From Virgisporangium aurantiacum (lineage in GTDB: Bacteria; Actinomycetota; Actinomycetes; Mycobacteriales; Micromonosporaceae): DNA of 64,000 bases. Within the stretch, counting starts at the first letter, position 1; each line of letters begins with the position of its first letter. The stretch covers positions 124,001 through 188,000 of the forward strand of contig NZ_BOPG01000044.1 of assembly GCF_016863635.1 (NCBI RefSeq). The letters run 5' to 3'. Below, piece by piece: positions 18,641 to 28,366 of the stretch. Position numbers and translations under genes: made by a program. Below the pieces are notes generated by a model. The model was not told the origin of the DNA. It searched no databases and saw only the letters and a list, made by a program, of their open reading frames with translations.

Positions 18641-20131
18641 ATGTCCGGCAACGGAGCGTGGTACGGCGGCGACGAACCCACGGCGGAGCGGCCACTCGTG
18701 CCCCGGCCGGTCGTGCCGCAGCCGCGCACAGCGGCCGAGGACGACCCGCTGGTTCCCCAGCCACGCATAGCGGCGAGGGACGACCTGCCGCCGGTGCCGC
18801 AGCCGCTCACACCGCCGTTCGACCCGGCGGCGCCAGCGCCCCGGGCCGACCTGCCGCCGCCCCGCACGGATCTGCCGCCGCCCCCGTCCGACCTGCCACC
18901 GCCGTTCCCGGCCTCGATGTACTCGGCCGACGGCGACGTCGTGGACCAGGACCCGCCGCGGTACCCGACCACCGGCGGCGGCGACCAGTACCCGGCCGGC
19001 GGCGGGTTCATAGGGCAGGATCCGCCGACCGCCACCATTCCGCGGATCGGCGCCACCGGTGAGCCGTCCGTGCAGCTGACGGCCATCGAGCTCACCACCG
19101 ACGCCCGGCTGAACGAGGCGACCGAGACCGCCGCCCCGCCGGCGCGGAACCGGCGTGATCTCAGTGCCGGGATCGCCATCGCGCTCGTGATCCTCATGGT
19201 GCTCTGCATCGGCGTCGCCGGCTCCAGTTTCCAGGTGTTCACGACGGAGTCCGAGAAGTTCGAGCAGGGCACCTGCGTCGCGCCCGACCACGAGGGGCGG
19301 CTGCCCTACCGGCAGGTGGCCTGCACCGATCCGGGGTTCACCCACGTCGTCGTCGGTGTGCTCGACCGGGACGCCGACCACCCGTGCCGCACCGTGCCCG
19401 GCGCGTCGACGCTGTTCAGCACGAACTCCACCGTGGTGTGCCTGGGCGTCAAGGGGGTCGACCCGAGCCGGTCGGTCAACATCGTCCGCCAGGGCGACTG
19501 CGTCAACGTCGACGGCCCGAACGCGGTCCTGATCGACTGCCGTGACCCGAGCGCGAAGTACCAGGTCGTCAAGCGGCTCACCGACGTGCCGGAGGGCACC
19601 AGCGGGGCGTGCGACGGCGTCGAGGGCATCGTCGAGACGTTCCAGTGGAACTGGAAGTCGAACGACCCGGTCGACCGGTCGGAGAACGGCGTCGACGTGG
19701 TGCTGTGCCTCGGCGCGTCGCAGTCGGCGATCGACGCCGAGGCGGCCGCCCGGGCGGCGACGTCGACCTGCCGCTTCCTCACCGACGCGGAGGTGTCGGC
19801 GACGGTGTCGGCCGCGACGAGCCGGACGTACACCGTCTCCGAGCGCGTCGACGACGGCACGCACTGCGCCTACCAGTTCTCCAGGCCCAGCGAGATCGTG
19901 CAGATCGGCTTCTTCTCCGGCGCGAAACTGAGCCCGAAGAACGACAGCGAGTCCCTGACCGTCGACGGGTTCCGCGCGTCGTGGGAGCCGGGCCGGGGCA
20001 AGCGCTCGCTCGGCGTGGAACTGCCGGCCGGCACCCTCTACATCAAGGTGCAGTTGACCGGCGTCGGCGACACCACGTCGCGCAAGCTCGCGATCGACGC
20101 GTTCAAGTCGGCCCGGTCACGGATCAAGTAG
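18641..20131 (+). CDS. Pro-rich single-pass membrane protein with Cys-rich extracellular domain
   Basis: A 496-residue protein in three parts: a long disordered Pro-rich cytoplasmic N-terminus (residues 1-170, with runs such as DLPPPRTDLPPPPSDLPPP), one transmembrane helix (about 178-198, IAIALVILMVLCIGVAG), and an extracellular part. The first extracellular domain has regularly spaced Cys residues in the style of LppU-like domains (CVAPDHEGR, CTDPGF, VVCLGVKG, CVNVDG, CRDPS). The last ~130 residues form a second domain beginning TSTCRFLTDAEVSATVSAAT that resembles small lipoprotein-type domains. No enzyme motif is seen. GGAGGG precedes the ATG. The function is unknown. Confidence 0.72.
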   Translation: MSGNGAWYGGDEPTAERPLVPRPVVPQPRTAAEDDPLVPQPRIAARDDLPPVPQPLTPPFDPAAPAPRADLPPPRTDLPPPPSDLPPPFPASMYSADGDVVDQDPPRYPTTGGGDQYPAGGGFIGQDPPTATIPRIGATGEPSVQLTAIELTTDARLNEATETAAPPARNRRDLSAGIAIALVILMVLCIGVAGSSFQVFTTESEKFEQGTCVAPDHEGRLPYRQVACTDPGFTHVVVGVLDRDADHPCRTVPGASTLFSTNSTVVCLGVKGVDPSRSVNIVRQGDCVNVDGPNAVLIDCRDPSAKYQVVKRLTDVPEGTSGACDGVEGIVETFQWNWKSNDPVDRSENGVDVVLCLGASQSAIDAEAAARAATSTCRFLTDAEVSATVSAATSRTYTVSERVDDGTHCAYQFSRPSEIVQIGFFSGAKLSPKNDSESLTVDGFRASWEPGRGKRSLGVELPAGTLYIKVQLTGVGDTTSRKLAIDAFKSARSRIK

Positions 20132-20133
20132 CC

Positions 20134-21213
20134 CTACGGATTGATCGCCAGGAACACGAACGCGGCCAGCAGCACCAGGTGCACGGCGCCCTGCAACCGG
20201 GTCGCCCGGCCGGGTACCACGGTGAGCACACCGACCACGACCGTCAGGCCCAGCAACACGATCTGGGTCGGATCGAGGCCCAGCAGCAGCGGACCGTCGA
20301 GCCAGATCGTCGCGATCGCGATCGTGGGAATCGTGAGCCCGATGCTCGCCATGGCCGAACCCAGCGCCAGGTTGAGGCTGGTCTGAACCTTGTCGCGCAG
20401 CGCCGCCCGCAGCGCCGCCACCGTCTCCGGAAGCAGCACCAGCAGCGCGATCACGACGCCGACGAACGAGTGCGGGAAGCCGGCCGCGGCGACGCCGGAC
20501 TCGATCGCCGGTGACTCGACCTTCGCCAGCCCCACCACTCCCACGAGGGCCAGCAGCAGCAACCCGAGGCTGACCAACGCCTGACGATCGGACGGCGGCG
20601 CCGCGTGCTCGTCGTCGTCCGAAGCCCCGCCGACCGGCAGGAAGAAGTCGCGGTGCCGCACCGTCTGCGTGACGACGAACGTGGCGTACAGCAGCAGTGA
20701 GGCGCTCGCCGCGAACGCCAGTTGCCCGGCCGAGAACTCGGGACCGGGCCGGCTCGTGGTGAACGTCGGCAGCACCAGGCTCAGCGCGGCCAGCGTCGCC
20801 ACGGTGGCCAGCGCCGCGCCCGTCCCCTCCGCGTTGAAGACCGCGAGCCCGAACCGCGCCGCGCCGACGAGCAGGCAGAGACCGACGATGCCGTTCGCCG
20901 TGATCATGACGGCCGCGAACACGGTGTCGCGCGCGAGCGACGACGAGTCCTTGCCGCCAGACACCATCAGCGTGACGATCAGCGCGACCTCGATGATCGT
21001 GACCGCGACGGCCAGCACGAGCGATCCGAACGGCTCGCCGACCCGGTGCGCGACCACCTCGGCGTGATGCACGGCCGCCAGGATCGCGCCGGCGAGCACG
21101 AGCGCCACCAGGGTGGTGACGACCGCTCCGAGGTCGCGCCCCCACACCGCGCCGAGCAGCAGCACGGCGAGCAGGGGCGTGTACGTCGTCCAGGAACGCA
21201 GTGCGCCGATCAC
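20134..21213 (-). CDS. Ca2+/H+ antiporter (CaCA family, ChaA-like)
   Basis: A 359-residue polytopic transporter with the two inverted alpha-repeats of cation/calcium exchangers: GSLVLAVAVTIIEVALIVTL in the N-terminal half and LLPETVAALRAALRDKVQTS followed by LGSAMASIGLTIP in the C-terminal half. The acidic residues in these segments carry the cation site. An acidic loop (GASDDDEHAAP) separates the halves, as in ChaA. It likely exports Ca2+ or Na+ in exchange for protons. I place the start at GTG 21213, with GAAGGTGGG upstream; an in-frame extension to 21495 is Cys/Arg-rich and covers a regulatory region. Confidence 0.88.
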   Translation of the reverse strand: MIGALRSWTTYTPLLAVLLLGAVWGRDLGAVVTTLVALVLAGAILAAVHHAEVVAHRVGEPFGSLVLAVAVTIIEVALIVTLMVSGGKDSSSLARDTVFAAVMITANGIVGLCLLVGAARFGLAVFNAEGTGAALATVATLAALSLVLPTFTTSRPGPEFSAGQLAFAASASLLLYATFVVTQTVRHRDFFLPVGGASDDDEHAAPPSDRQALVSLGLLLLALVGVVGLAKVESPAIESGVAAAGFPHSFVGVVIALLVLLPETVAALRAALRDKVQTSLNLALGSAMASIGLTIPTIAIATIWLDGPLLLGLDPTQIVLLGLTVVVGVLTVVPGRATRLQGAVHLVLLAAFVFLAINP

Positions 21214-21525
21214 CGACCCACCTTCGCAGAAAACGATCAGCGGGTCACACATCTGCGAACAGATCCGATGTTTCCTCGGTCGCCGCTTCCGGCCCTTGCA
21301 AGTCTTGCGCAGTTCCCAACAGCCGCTTGCAGCTCGAAGATATTGACGGACGGAGATTGACGCCGCCAGACATCCAATGTTAACTACTTGGCACCGGTGC
21401 CACCCGACGCAAGTCCGAGGTCGGTGGGCATCGAGCTTCGTCACTGGTAGTCCGCCATCGGCGGGCGGGCTGCCGCACGTGGTGGCGGAGCCCATCGCCA
21501 GCGCGATCTAGAAGGGGATCGTGAA
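21214..21525 (+). promoter_or_regulatory. intergenic region with promoter and operator of the secreted-protein operon
   Basis: This 312-bp gap separates divergent genes and shows no ORF with coding character. Toward the right, TTGACG (21357-21362), a 17-base spacer and TTAACT (21380-21385) give a plausible promoter. Overlapping the spacer and -10 is AGACATCCAATGTTAA (21368-21383), an imperfect palindrome resembling the one over the fuconate operon promoter at 34418. A repressor bound there would block the polymerase. The first gene has GAAGGGG near its ATG. The left part presumably carries the exchanger promoter, which I could not place. Confidence 0.6.
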
Positions 21526-24273
21526 ATGACGGTGCGTACGCCGATAATTCTTGGCGCGCTTCTGGCCGGGCTGCTCGTGGTGACCGGCCCGGCGCCGGCC
21601 ATCGCGGCACCCACGGATGCCGCGTTCAACTCCTCCACCGGTACCTTGAACGTCGATTACGCCAGCTACCTCGCCAAGCACGACATCGTCTACAACCGCG
21701 CGAACACCAACCCGTTGCACGGCCTGACCGTCGGCAACGGTCGGACCGGCGCGATGGTGTGGCAGCAGAACGGCCTGACGATGCAGACCTCCGGCGTGGA
21801 CCTGTCGCAACAGTCGACCTATGCGGCCGGCCTCGTGAACCTCTCGACCACGCCGCAACTCGACGCGGGTGTTTCCAGCTACCAGCAACGACTTTCGCTC
21901 CATGACGGCACACTGACCACGCGGTACGACAACAATCGCACGGTCACCGTGATGGGTTCGCCGAACTCCGAGGTGATGGGCATCCACGTCGAGGACTCGC
22001 GGCCGGGCGTGAGCGCCGTCGCGCTGAACCTGAGCCTGTGGGACCCGAACAGCGTGCAGAACATCGCCGACGTCCCGAACCTGCAGACCTGGCGCACGGT
22101 GGGCACGTTCGCCGACTCCACCGGGGTCGGGCTCAGCCGCGGCCAGGCCGATCCGAACAACTTCGGCTACACCCTCGCGGCCACCGTCGAAGGCGCGGCG
22201 TATTCGGCGCAGACAGTCAACGAGACGCAGGTGCGCCTGAACATCACACCGTCGAGCTCGTACACGATCTGGTTCACCGCGGCCAGCCGGATCAACTCCC
22301 CCGGGCTGAACTCGGTGCAGCAGGCGAAGAATCAGCTCGCCGCGGTGAAGGCGACCGGGTACGCCACCACGCTCACCAACTACCGCAACTGGTGGCACGC
22401 GTTCTGGCAGCGGTCGTTCGTGCAGTACGCCAACGGCGCCGACGACTACCTCGAGAACGTCTACTACCTGGCGACGTACATGATCGCCGCCGGCGGCTTC
22501 GGGAACTACCCGCTGCACTTCATCAACGGCGTCTTCCGCGCGACGCAGGACAACTCGAAGTGGAGCAACGGCTACTGGTACTGGAACCAGCGCGACGTCT
22601 ACAACTCGTTCCTCGCCTCGAACCACGCCGACCTGATGGCCGGGTTCAACCGGCTCTACAGCCGCAACCTGGCCGCGACGAAGGCGTACACGATGACCCG
22701 CTACGGCATCGACGGGCTGTGGGTACCGGAGACGATGGGCTGGGACGGCAACGCGCGCGGCACCGTCAACAGCGACTACGTGAACGACCTGTACTCGACC
22801 GGCACCGAGGCCGCGTACAACATGTACCTGCAGTACCGGTACACGAGCGACACCGGCTACCTGCAGAACACGGCCTACCCGTTCATGAAGGAGGCCGTGA
22901 AGTTCTACCAGGGCCGGCTCTCGCGCGACGCGAACGGCCGCTACTTCATGGCGACCTCGAACGCGCACGAGACGTACTGGGACGTGAAGAACGCGATCAC
23001 CGACCTGGCGGCGGTGCGCCTGCTGTTCCCGTTGACGATCCAGGTGAGCCAGCAGCTCGGCCTCGACGCCGGACTGCGGGCCGGCTGGCAGACGGTCGTC
23101 GACAACCTCGCGCCGTACGCGATCGCGAACGGTGCCTACCTCCCGCACGACCCGCCGACGTCGCCGACGCGCAACAACGAGAACGTGGCGCTGGAACTGG
23201 TGTGGCCGTACGACCGCACCGGCATCGGCTATCCCGATTACCAGACCGCGGTGAACACCTTCAACGTGCGGCCGCACCCGTACGGGAACGTGTGGTCGAA
23301 CGACCACGTGCACGCCGCCCGCCTCGGGCTGGGCGACCAGTCGTACAACGGCATGCGGACGATGCTGCAGAAGTACCAGAACTACCCGAACGGCATGACC
23401 AACAACACCAACGGCGTCTTCGAGTACCTCGGCATCCACCTGGCGGCGATGAACGAGTCGCTGATGCAGTCGTACAACGACAAGATCCGGGTGTTCCCGG
23501 CGGTGCCGGGCGACGCGAACTTCGTCGGCAAGTTCACGTTGCTGGCCAAGGACGGCTTCCTCGTGAGCTCCGAGCGGGAGGCCGGTGAGGTCAAGTACGT
23601 CGGGATCCGCAGCCTGCACGGCAAGCAGGCGCGGGTGGTGAACCCGTGGGGCACCCAGCAGATACGGGTGCGGCGGACGAGCGACAACGCGATCCTCGCG
23701 ACGTCGACGGGCAACGAGGTGACGTTCGCGACCGCCGCGAACACCACCTACGTGGTGGAGCGCACCGCCAAACCGCTCACGAACTACGCGGCCACGACGC
23801 TCACCGGGTCACCGAACCAGGGTCAGAAGTCGTTGGCCGGCACGGCGTCCACGCTCGGTCTCGGCGCGGGCCAGCCGAGCGGGGCGACCGCGCTGCGGGC
23901 CCAGGCGAACAACCTCTACGTGCAGGCCGGAAACGCCGGTGCGGCAGCGCTGATCGCGAACGGGCCGGCCGTCGGTCCCTGGGAGCAGTTCGACCTCATC
24001 GATCTCGGGAACGGCAACGTGGCACTGCGCGCCCGGGTCAACGGGATGTACGTCTGCGCCGAGAACGCGGGCGCGAACCCCTTGATCGCCAACCGAACCA
24101 GCGTCGGCGCGTGGGAGACGTTCGCCCGCGTCAACAACTCCGACGGCACGGTGAGCCTGCGGGCCACCGTCAACAACATGTACGTGGTCGCGGAGAACGG
24201 TGGCGCCGCCCCGCTCATCGCAAACCGCACCGCGATCGGCCCGTGGGAGAAGTTCACCCTCACCTCCAGCTAG
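21526..24273 (+). CDS. secreted GH95-like glycosidase with fascin-like beta-trefoil
   Basis: A 915-residue secreted protein, first of a six-gene run. Signal peptide 1-27 (ends PAIAA). The body (about 40-770) opens LHGLTVGNGRTGAMVW, which matches the start of GH95/DUF5703-type six-hairpin glycosidases, and contains the aromatic, acidic (alpha/alpha)6-barrel stretches GYWYWNQRDVYNSFLASNHA and LWVPETMGWDGNARG. GH95 enzymes include alpha-L-fucosidases and galactosidases. The last ~128 residues are three repeats ending in VGPWEQFD-like motifs, a fascin-type beta-trefoil likely to bind carbohydrate. The L-fuconate dehydratase gene downstream supports a fucoside substrate, but family and substrate need confirmation. 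Confidence 0.7.
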   Translation: MTVRTPIILGALLAGLLVVTGPAPAIAAPTDAAFNSSTGTLNVDYASYLAKHDIVYNRANTNPLHGLTVGNGRTGAMVWQQNGLTMQTSGVDLSQQSTYAAGLVNLSTTPQLDAGVSSYQQRLSLHDGTLTTRYDNNRTVTVMGSPNSEVMGIHVEDSRPGVSAVALNLSLWDPNSVQNIADVPNLQTWRTVGTFADSTGVGLSRGQADPNNFGYTLAATVEGAAYSAQTVNETQVRLNITPSSSYTIWFTAASRINSPGLNSVQQAKNQLAAVKATGYATTLTNYRNWWHAFWQRSFVQYANGADDYLENVYYLATYMIAAGGFGNYPLHFINGVFRATQDNSKWSNGYWYWNQRDVYNSFLASNHADLMAGFNRLYSRNLAATKAYTMTRYGIDGLWVPETMGWDGNARGTVNSDYVNDLYSTGTEAAYNMYLQYRYTSDTGYLQNTAYPFMKEAVKFYQGRLSRDANGRYFMATSNAHETYWDVKNAITDLAAVRLLFPLTIQVSQQLGLDAGLRAGWQTVVDNLAPYAIANGAYLPHDPPTSPTRNNENVALELVWPYDRTGIGYPDYQTAVNTFNVRPHPYGNVWSNDHVHAARLGLGDQSYNGMRTMLQKYQNYPNGMTNNTNGVFEYLGIHLAAMNESLMQSYNDKIRVFPAVPGDANFVGKFTLLAKDGFLVSSEREAGEVKYVGIRSLHGKQARVVNPWGTQQIRVRRTSDNAILATSTGNEVTFATAANTTYVVERTAKPLTNYAATTLTGSPNQGQKSLAGTASTLGLGAGQPSGATALRAQANNLYVQAGNAGAAALIANGPAVGPWEQFDLIDLGNGNVALRARVNGMYVCAENAGANPLIANRTSVGAWETFARVNNSDGTVSLRATVNNMYVVAENGGAAPLIANRTAIGPWEKFTLTSS

Positions 24274-24282
24274 GAGACCCCC

Positions 24283-25437
24283 ATGCGCAGACCCGTTCTG
24301 ACAGCGGTCGCCGGACTGCTGCTGTCCACCGTCGCCGTGGTGACCCCCGCCCAGGCGGCACCCCTGACGAACGTCCTCGTGTTCTCGAAGACCGCCGGTT
24401 TCCGGCACGACGCGATCCCCGCCGGCATCGCCGCGATCCGGCAACTCGGTACCGCGAACGGGTTCTCGGTGACGGCCACCGAGGACGCGGCCCAGTTCAC
24501 CACCGCGAACCTGGCCCAGTACCAGGCGGTGGTGTTCCTGTCGACCACCGGCGACGTGCTCAACGCCGCGCAGCAGACGGCGTTCGAGCAGTACATCGCG
24601 TCCGGCAAGGGCTACGTCGGCGTCCACGCGGCGGCCGACACCGAGTACGACTGGGCCTGGTACGGCGGGCTCGTCGGCGCGTACTTCCTGTCGCACCCGG
24701 CGATCCAGCAGGCGAACGTGCGCGTCGAGGATCGCACCAACGCGTCGACGGCGCACCTGCCGCAGACCTGGACGCGCACCGACGAGTGGTACAACTACCG
24801 CACCAACCCGCGGTCACGCGTGCGCGTGCTGGCGAACCTCGACGAGGCGAGCTACAGCGGCGGATCGATGGGCGATCATCCGATCACCTGGTGCCAGAAC
24901 TACGGCGGCGGGCGCGCCTGGTACACCGGCCTCGGCCACACGCAGGAGTCGTACGCCGACGCCAACTTCACCCGGATGCTCCTCGGCGGTCTCCAGATCG
25001 CGGCCGGTTCGGTCACGGCCAACTGCACACCGGTCACCCAGCCGGTGCCGACGGGAGCGGCGGTGCGCGCCCGCGTCAACAACCGGTACGTCGCGGCCGA
25101 AAACGCCGGCGCCGGCGCGCTGATCGCCAACCGCACGGCGATCGGTGGCTGGGAGCAGTTCGACGTCGTCGACCTCGGGAGCGGAAACGTGGCGTTGCGG
25201 GCGCGCGTCAACGGCCAGTACGTCAGCGCGAACAACGGCAACACCCTCATCGCCAACCGGGCCACGGTCGGCACGTGGGAGACGTTCGCCCGCGTCACCA
25301 ACTCCGACGGCAGCGTCAGCCTCCGCGTTCAGGCGAACGGGATGTACGTCTGCGCGGAGAACGCCGGCGCCAACCCGCTCGTCGCCAACCGGGCCGCCAT
25401 CGGCGCATGGGAGAAGTTCGACCTCGTCTCCATCTGA
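24283..25437 (+). CDS. secreted ThuA-domain protein with fascin-like beta-trefoil
   Basis: A 384-residue secreted protein. Signal peptide about 1-24 (QAA), ThuA domain about 25-245 (NVLVFSKTAGFRHDAIPAGI, HAAADTEYDWAWYGGLVGAY, then DHPITWCQNYGGGRAWYTGL), and a C-terminal three-repeat fascin-type trefoil (about 259-384). ThuA has a glutamine-amidotransferase-like fold and was named from rhizobial trehalose utilisation, where it acts with an oxidoreductase that forms 3-keto sugars. It starts 10 bp after the GH95-like gene. Its ThuA domain is a close paralogue of that at 28367; 102 consecutive bases (24463-24564) are identical between them. Confidence 0.88.
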   Translation: MRRPVLTAVAGLLLSTVAVVTPAQAAPLTNVLVFSKTAGFRHDAIPAGIAAIRQLGTANGFSVTATEDAAQFTTANLAQYQAVVFLSTTGDVLNAAQQTAFEQYIASGKGYVGVHAAADTEYDWAWYGGLVGAYFLSHPAIQQANVRVEDRTNASTAHLPQTWTRTDEWYNYRTNPRSRVRVLANLDEASYSGGSMGDHPITWCQNYGGGRAWYTGLGHTQESYADANFTRMLLGGLQIAAGSVTANCTPVTQPVPTGAAVRARVNNRYVAAENAGAGALIANRTAIGGWEQFDVVDLGSGNVALRARVNGQYVSANNGNTLIANRATVGTWETFARVTNSDGSVSLRVQANGMYVCAENAGANPLVANRAAIGAWEKFDLVSI

Positions 25438-25511
25438 GTCCCGGCCCGTCACCAGCACCCGCGCGGTCCCGAAGGGGCCGCGCGGGCCTCCCCCACCCCC
25501 GGAGTGCCCCG

Positions 25512-28349
25512 ATGTCTCGACGAATCCGCCTGCGCCGTGCCGTCGGCGCCCTACTCCTGGCGATTGCCGGCAGCGCCGTTTCCACGCTGTCACCGGCGGC
25601 TGCCGCGCCGCCGCCGACCGCCCAGTTCGAGAAGGTGAAGCTCGACGGCGGCCTGTCGATGGGTGAGCCGATCGAACTCGCCGTGCTGCCCGATCTCAAG
25701 GTGCTCTACATCAACCGCGGGTCCAGCGCCGGCGGTGGCCAGGTGCGGCTGTACAACCCGGCGACGGGTGCCACCACCGTCGCGCTGACGCTGCAGCTCG
25801 ACGCGCGGTTCGAGGACGGTCTCATCGGCATCACGCTGCACCCGCAGTTCGCGACGAACCGCTGGGTGTACCTGTTCTACTCACCGGCGAGCACGCCGCT
25901 GGTCAACCGGATCTCCCGGTTCACGTTCACCACGGCCACGAACACGCTCGATCCGCAGAGCGAGGACATGCTGATCGAGTGGCCGACCGAGCGGCGGCTG
26001 TGCTGCCACTCGGCCGGATCGATGACGTGGGACAGCGCCGGCAACCTGTACTTCGCCGTCGGCGACAACACGAACTCCGGTGGCGACTCGGCCGGAATGG
26101 CGCCGATCGACGAGCGCACGAGCCGCGACGCCCAGTACGACGCGCAGCGCACCTCGGGCAACACCAACGACCTCCGCGGGAAGATCAACCGGATCCACCC
26201 GGAGAACAACGGGACCTACACGGTTCCGGCCGGCAACCTGTTCCCCGCCGGCACGGCCAACACCAGGCCCGAGGTCTACATCATGGGCGTCCGCAACCCG
26301 TACCGGGTCTGGGTCGACAAGCGCATGAGCGACACCCTGTACTGGGGCGAGGTCGGTCCCGACGCCGGCGCCACGATCGCGAACCGCGGCCCGGCCGCCT
26401 ACGACGAGTACAACCGGGCCACCGCGCCGGGCAACTACGGCTGGCCGTACTGCGGCGGGCCGAACGTCGCCTACAACGACTGGGACTTCGCGGCCAACGC
26501 GCCCCGTGGCTGGTTCCCGTGCGGCGGCTCGACCGGTCCGGTGAACAACTCCCCGCGCAACACGGGCCTGCAGCAGCTTCCGCCGACGAAGGGCGCGCTG
26601 GTGTGGGAACAGCACGGCGGCAGCCGCGAGTGGCCGGCGCTGGACACCCCGGGCGGGTGCGGGTCACCGAACCACGCCGAGGTCTACCACTACGATCCGG
26701 CGCTCGTCTCGGACGTGAAGTGGCCGCAGTACTACGACAACAAGCTCCTCATCACCGAGTACTGCCGCAGCTGGATCAAGGAGATCCAGTTCGACAACGG
26801 CAACCCGCGTACCGGCAACCCGACGGTGATCGAGCCGGTGCTCAACGGCATGACGTTCGTGCACCCGATCGACATGGAGTTCGGCCCGGACGGTTCGCTG
26901 TACCTGTTGGAGTACGGCAACGGCTACTTCTCCGGCCACGAGACCGCGGGGCTCTACAAAATCAACTACGTCGCGGGTGGACGGTCACCGGTCGCGGTCG
27001 CGAAAGCCAATCAGGACAACGGTCTGGCCCCGTTGACCGTCGCGTTCTCCAGCGCCGGAAGCACCGACCCGGACGGCGACCCGCTCAGCTACGCATGGGA
27101 CTTCGACAACAACGGAAGCGTCGACTCGACCGCCGCCAACCCGACGTTCACGTACACCACGAACGGCGACAAGCGCGCCCGGCTGACCGTCAGCGACGGC
27201 ACCGGACGCAGCGGCACCGCGCTGATTCCGATCGTGGTCGGCAACAACCGGCCGACGGTGACGGTGTCCGGGGTGCCGAACGGCGGCATCTTCGGTTGGG
27301 GCGAGAACCTCACGACCACCGCGTCGGCGAGCGACCCGCAGGACGGCGTCCCGCCCTGCGCCAACGTCGTGATCAGGGCCGCGTTGGGGCATCAGGAACA
27401 CGCCCACGAGGAGGGCGAGGGGACCGGCTGCGGCTTCACCGTCAACACCGGCGCGGTGCACGCCGGCCCGGACGCCGTGCAGTTCTTCGTGTTGCGGGGC
27501 ACCTACACCGACCGGGGTCCGGTACCGCTGACCGGTCAGCACGAACTCGTCCTCTACCCGAAGCAGTGGCAGGCGGAGCACTACGTGTCGCTGCACGGCC
27601 CGCAGGTCATCGCCGCGACGGGTGCCGAGGGTGGCCGGCGGCTCGGCGACATCCAGAACGGCGAGTACGTGCGGCACCACGCGGTGAGCCTCAAGGCCAT
27701 CACCGGTGTGCGGGCCCGGGTCTCGTCCGACAAGGCCGGCAACGTCGTCTCGTTCCGGTACGACTCACCGACCGGCCGCGAGGTCGCCCGGGTGACGGTG
27801 CCGAACACCGGCGGCTGGGACGCCTACACCGAGGTGACGGCTCCGGTGTCGGCCGGCGACGACGGCACGCACGACCTGTACGTGGTGTTCACCGGCGGAG
27901 CGGGCGCGCTGCTCGATCTGGACAGCTACACGTTCACCGGCGCGGGCGTGAGTACGGGCGGCGGGCTGCGCACCGGTCCCATCAGGGCTTTGAACAAGTG
28001 CGCCGACATCAACGCGGGCGGCACCGCCGACGGCACCCGGATCCAGGTGTGGGACTGCATGGCCGGCAACGCGAACCAGGCCTGGACCGTCGGCACCGAC
28101 GGAACCGTGCGCGGCCTCGGCAAGTGCATGGACGTGCAGGCGAGCGGCACCGCCAACGGCACCCGCGTGCAGCTGTGGACCTGCAACGGGTCCGGCGCGC
28201 AGCAGTGGGTGGCCGGCGCGAACGGCAGCCTGCGCAACCCGCCGAGCGGACGGTGCCTGGACATCCCCGGCTCCAACACGACGAACGGCACACCGCTGCA
28301 GATCTACGACTGCAACGGAACCGGTGCCCAGAACTGGACCCTGCCGTGA
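25512..28349 (+). CDS. secreted PQQ-type sugar dehydrogenase with PKD, CBM6-like and ricin-type domains
   Basis: A 945-residue secreted protein. Signal peptide about 1-35; a glucose/sorbosone dehydrogenase-type beta-propeller at about 40-485 (EDGLIGITLHPQFATNRWVY, NDLRGKINRI, YIMGVRNPYRVWVD); a PKD domain at about 488-575 (YAWDFDNNGSVDSTAANPTF); a CBM6-like beta-sandwich at about 684-811; and a ricin-type trefoil at 816-945 with QxW repeats (NQAWTV, QQWVAG, QNWTLP). Family members oxidise sugars with PQQ and pass electrons to acceptors outside the cell; no PQQ synthesis genes are in the window. I chose ATG 25512 because it opens the signal peptide. The sugar oxidised is unknown. Confidence 0.85.
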   Translation: MSRRIRLRRAVGALLLAIAGSAVSTLSPAAAAPPPTAQFEKVKLDGGLSMGEPIELAVLPDLKVLYINRGSSAGGGQVRLYNPATGATTVALTLQLDARFEDGLIGITLHPQFATNRWVYLFYSPASTPLVNRISRFTFTTATNTLDPQSEDMLIEWPTERRLCCHSAGSMTWDSAGNLYFAVGDNTNSGGDSAGMAPIDERTSRDAQYDAQRTSGNTNDLRGKINRIHPENNGTYTVPAGNLFPAGTANTRPEVYIMGVRNPYRVWVDKRMSDTLYWGEVGPDAGATIANRGPAAYDEYNRATAPGNYGWPYCGGPNVAYNDWDFAANAPRGWFPCGGSTGPVNNSPRNTGLQQLPPTKGALVWEQHGGSREWPALDTPGGCGSPNHAEVYHYDPALVSDVKWPQYYDNKLLITEYCRSWIKEIQFDNGNPRTGNPTVIEPVLNGMTFVHPIDMEFGPDGSLYLLEYGNGYFSGHETAGLYKINYVAGGRSPVAVAKANQDNGLAPLTVAFSSAGSTDPDGDPLSYAWDFDNNGSVDSTAANPTFTYTTNGDKRARLTVSDGTGRSGTALIPIVVGNNRPTVTVSGVPNGGIFGWGENLTTTASASDPQDGVPPCANVVIRAALGHQEHAHEEGEGTGCGFTVNTGAVHAGPDAVQFFVLRGTYTDRGPVPLTGQHELVLYPKQWQAEHYVSLHGPQVIAATGAEGGRRLGDIQNGEYVRHHAVSLKAITGVRARVSSDKAGNVVSFRYDSPTGREVARVTVPNTGGWDAYTEVTAPVSAGDDGTHDLYVVFTGGAGALLDLDSYTFTGAGVSTGGGLRTGPIRALNKCADINAGGTADGTRIQVWDCMAGNANQAWTVGTDGTVRGLGKCMDVQASGTANGTRVQLWTCNGSGAQQWVAGANGSLRNPPSGRCLDIPGSNTTNGTPLQIYDCNGTGAQNWTLP

Positions 28350-28366
28350 TTCCGAAGGAGAAAAGC

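Noticed and set aside
21508-23619. 703-codon minus-strand ORF opposite the GH95-like gene
   Set aside because: Shadow frame caused by third-position GC; the plus strand has a signal peptide and recognisable domains.
23646-25511. Upstream extension of the PQQ dehydrogenase frame
   Set aside because: The frame is open through two other genes only by composition; the signal peptide begins at ATG 25512.
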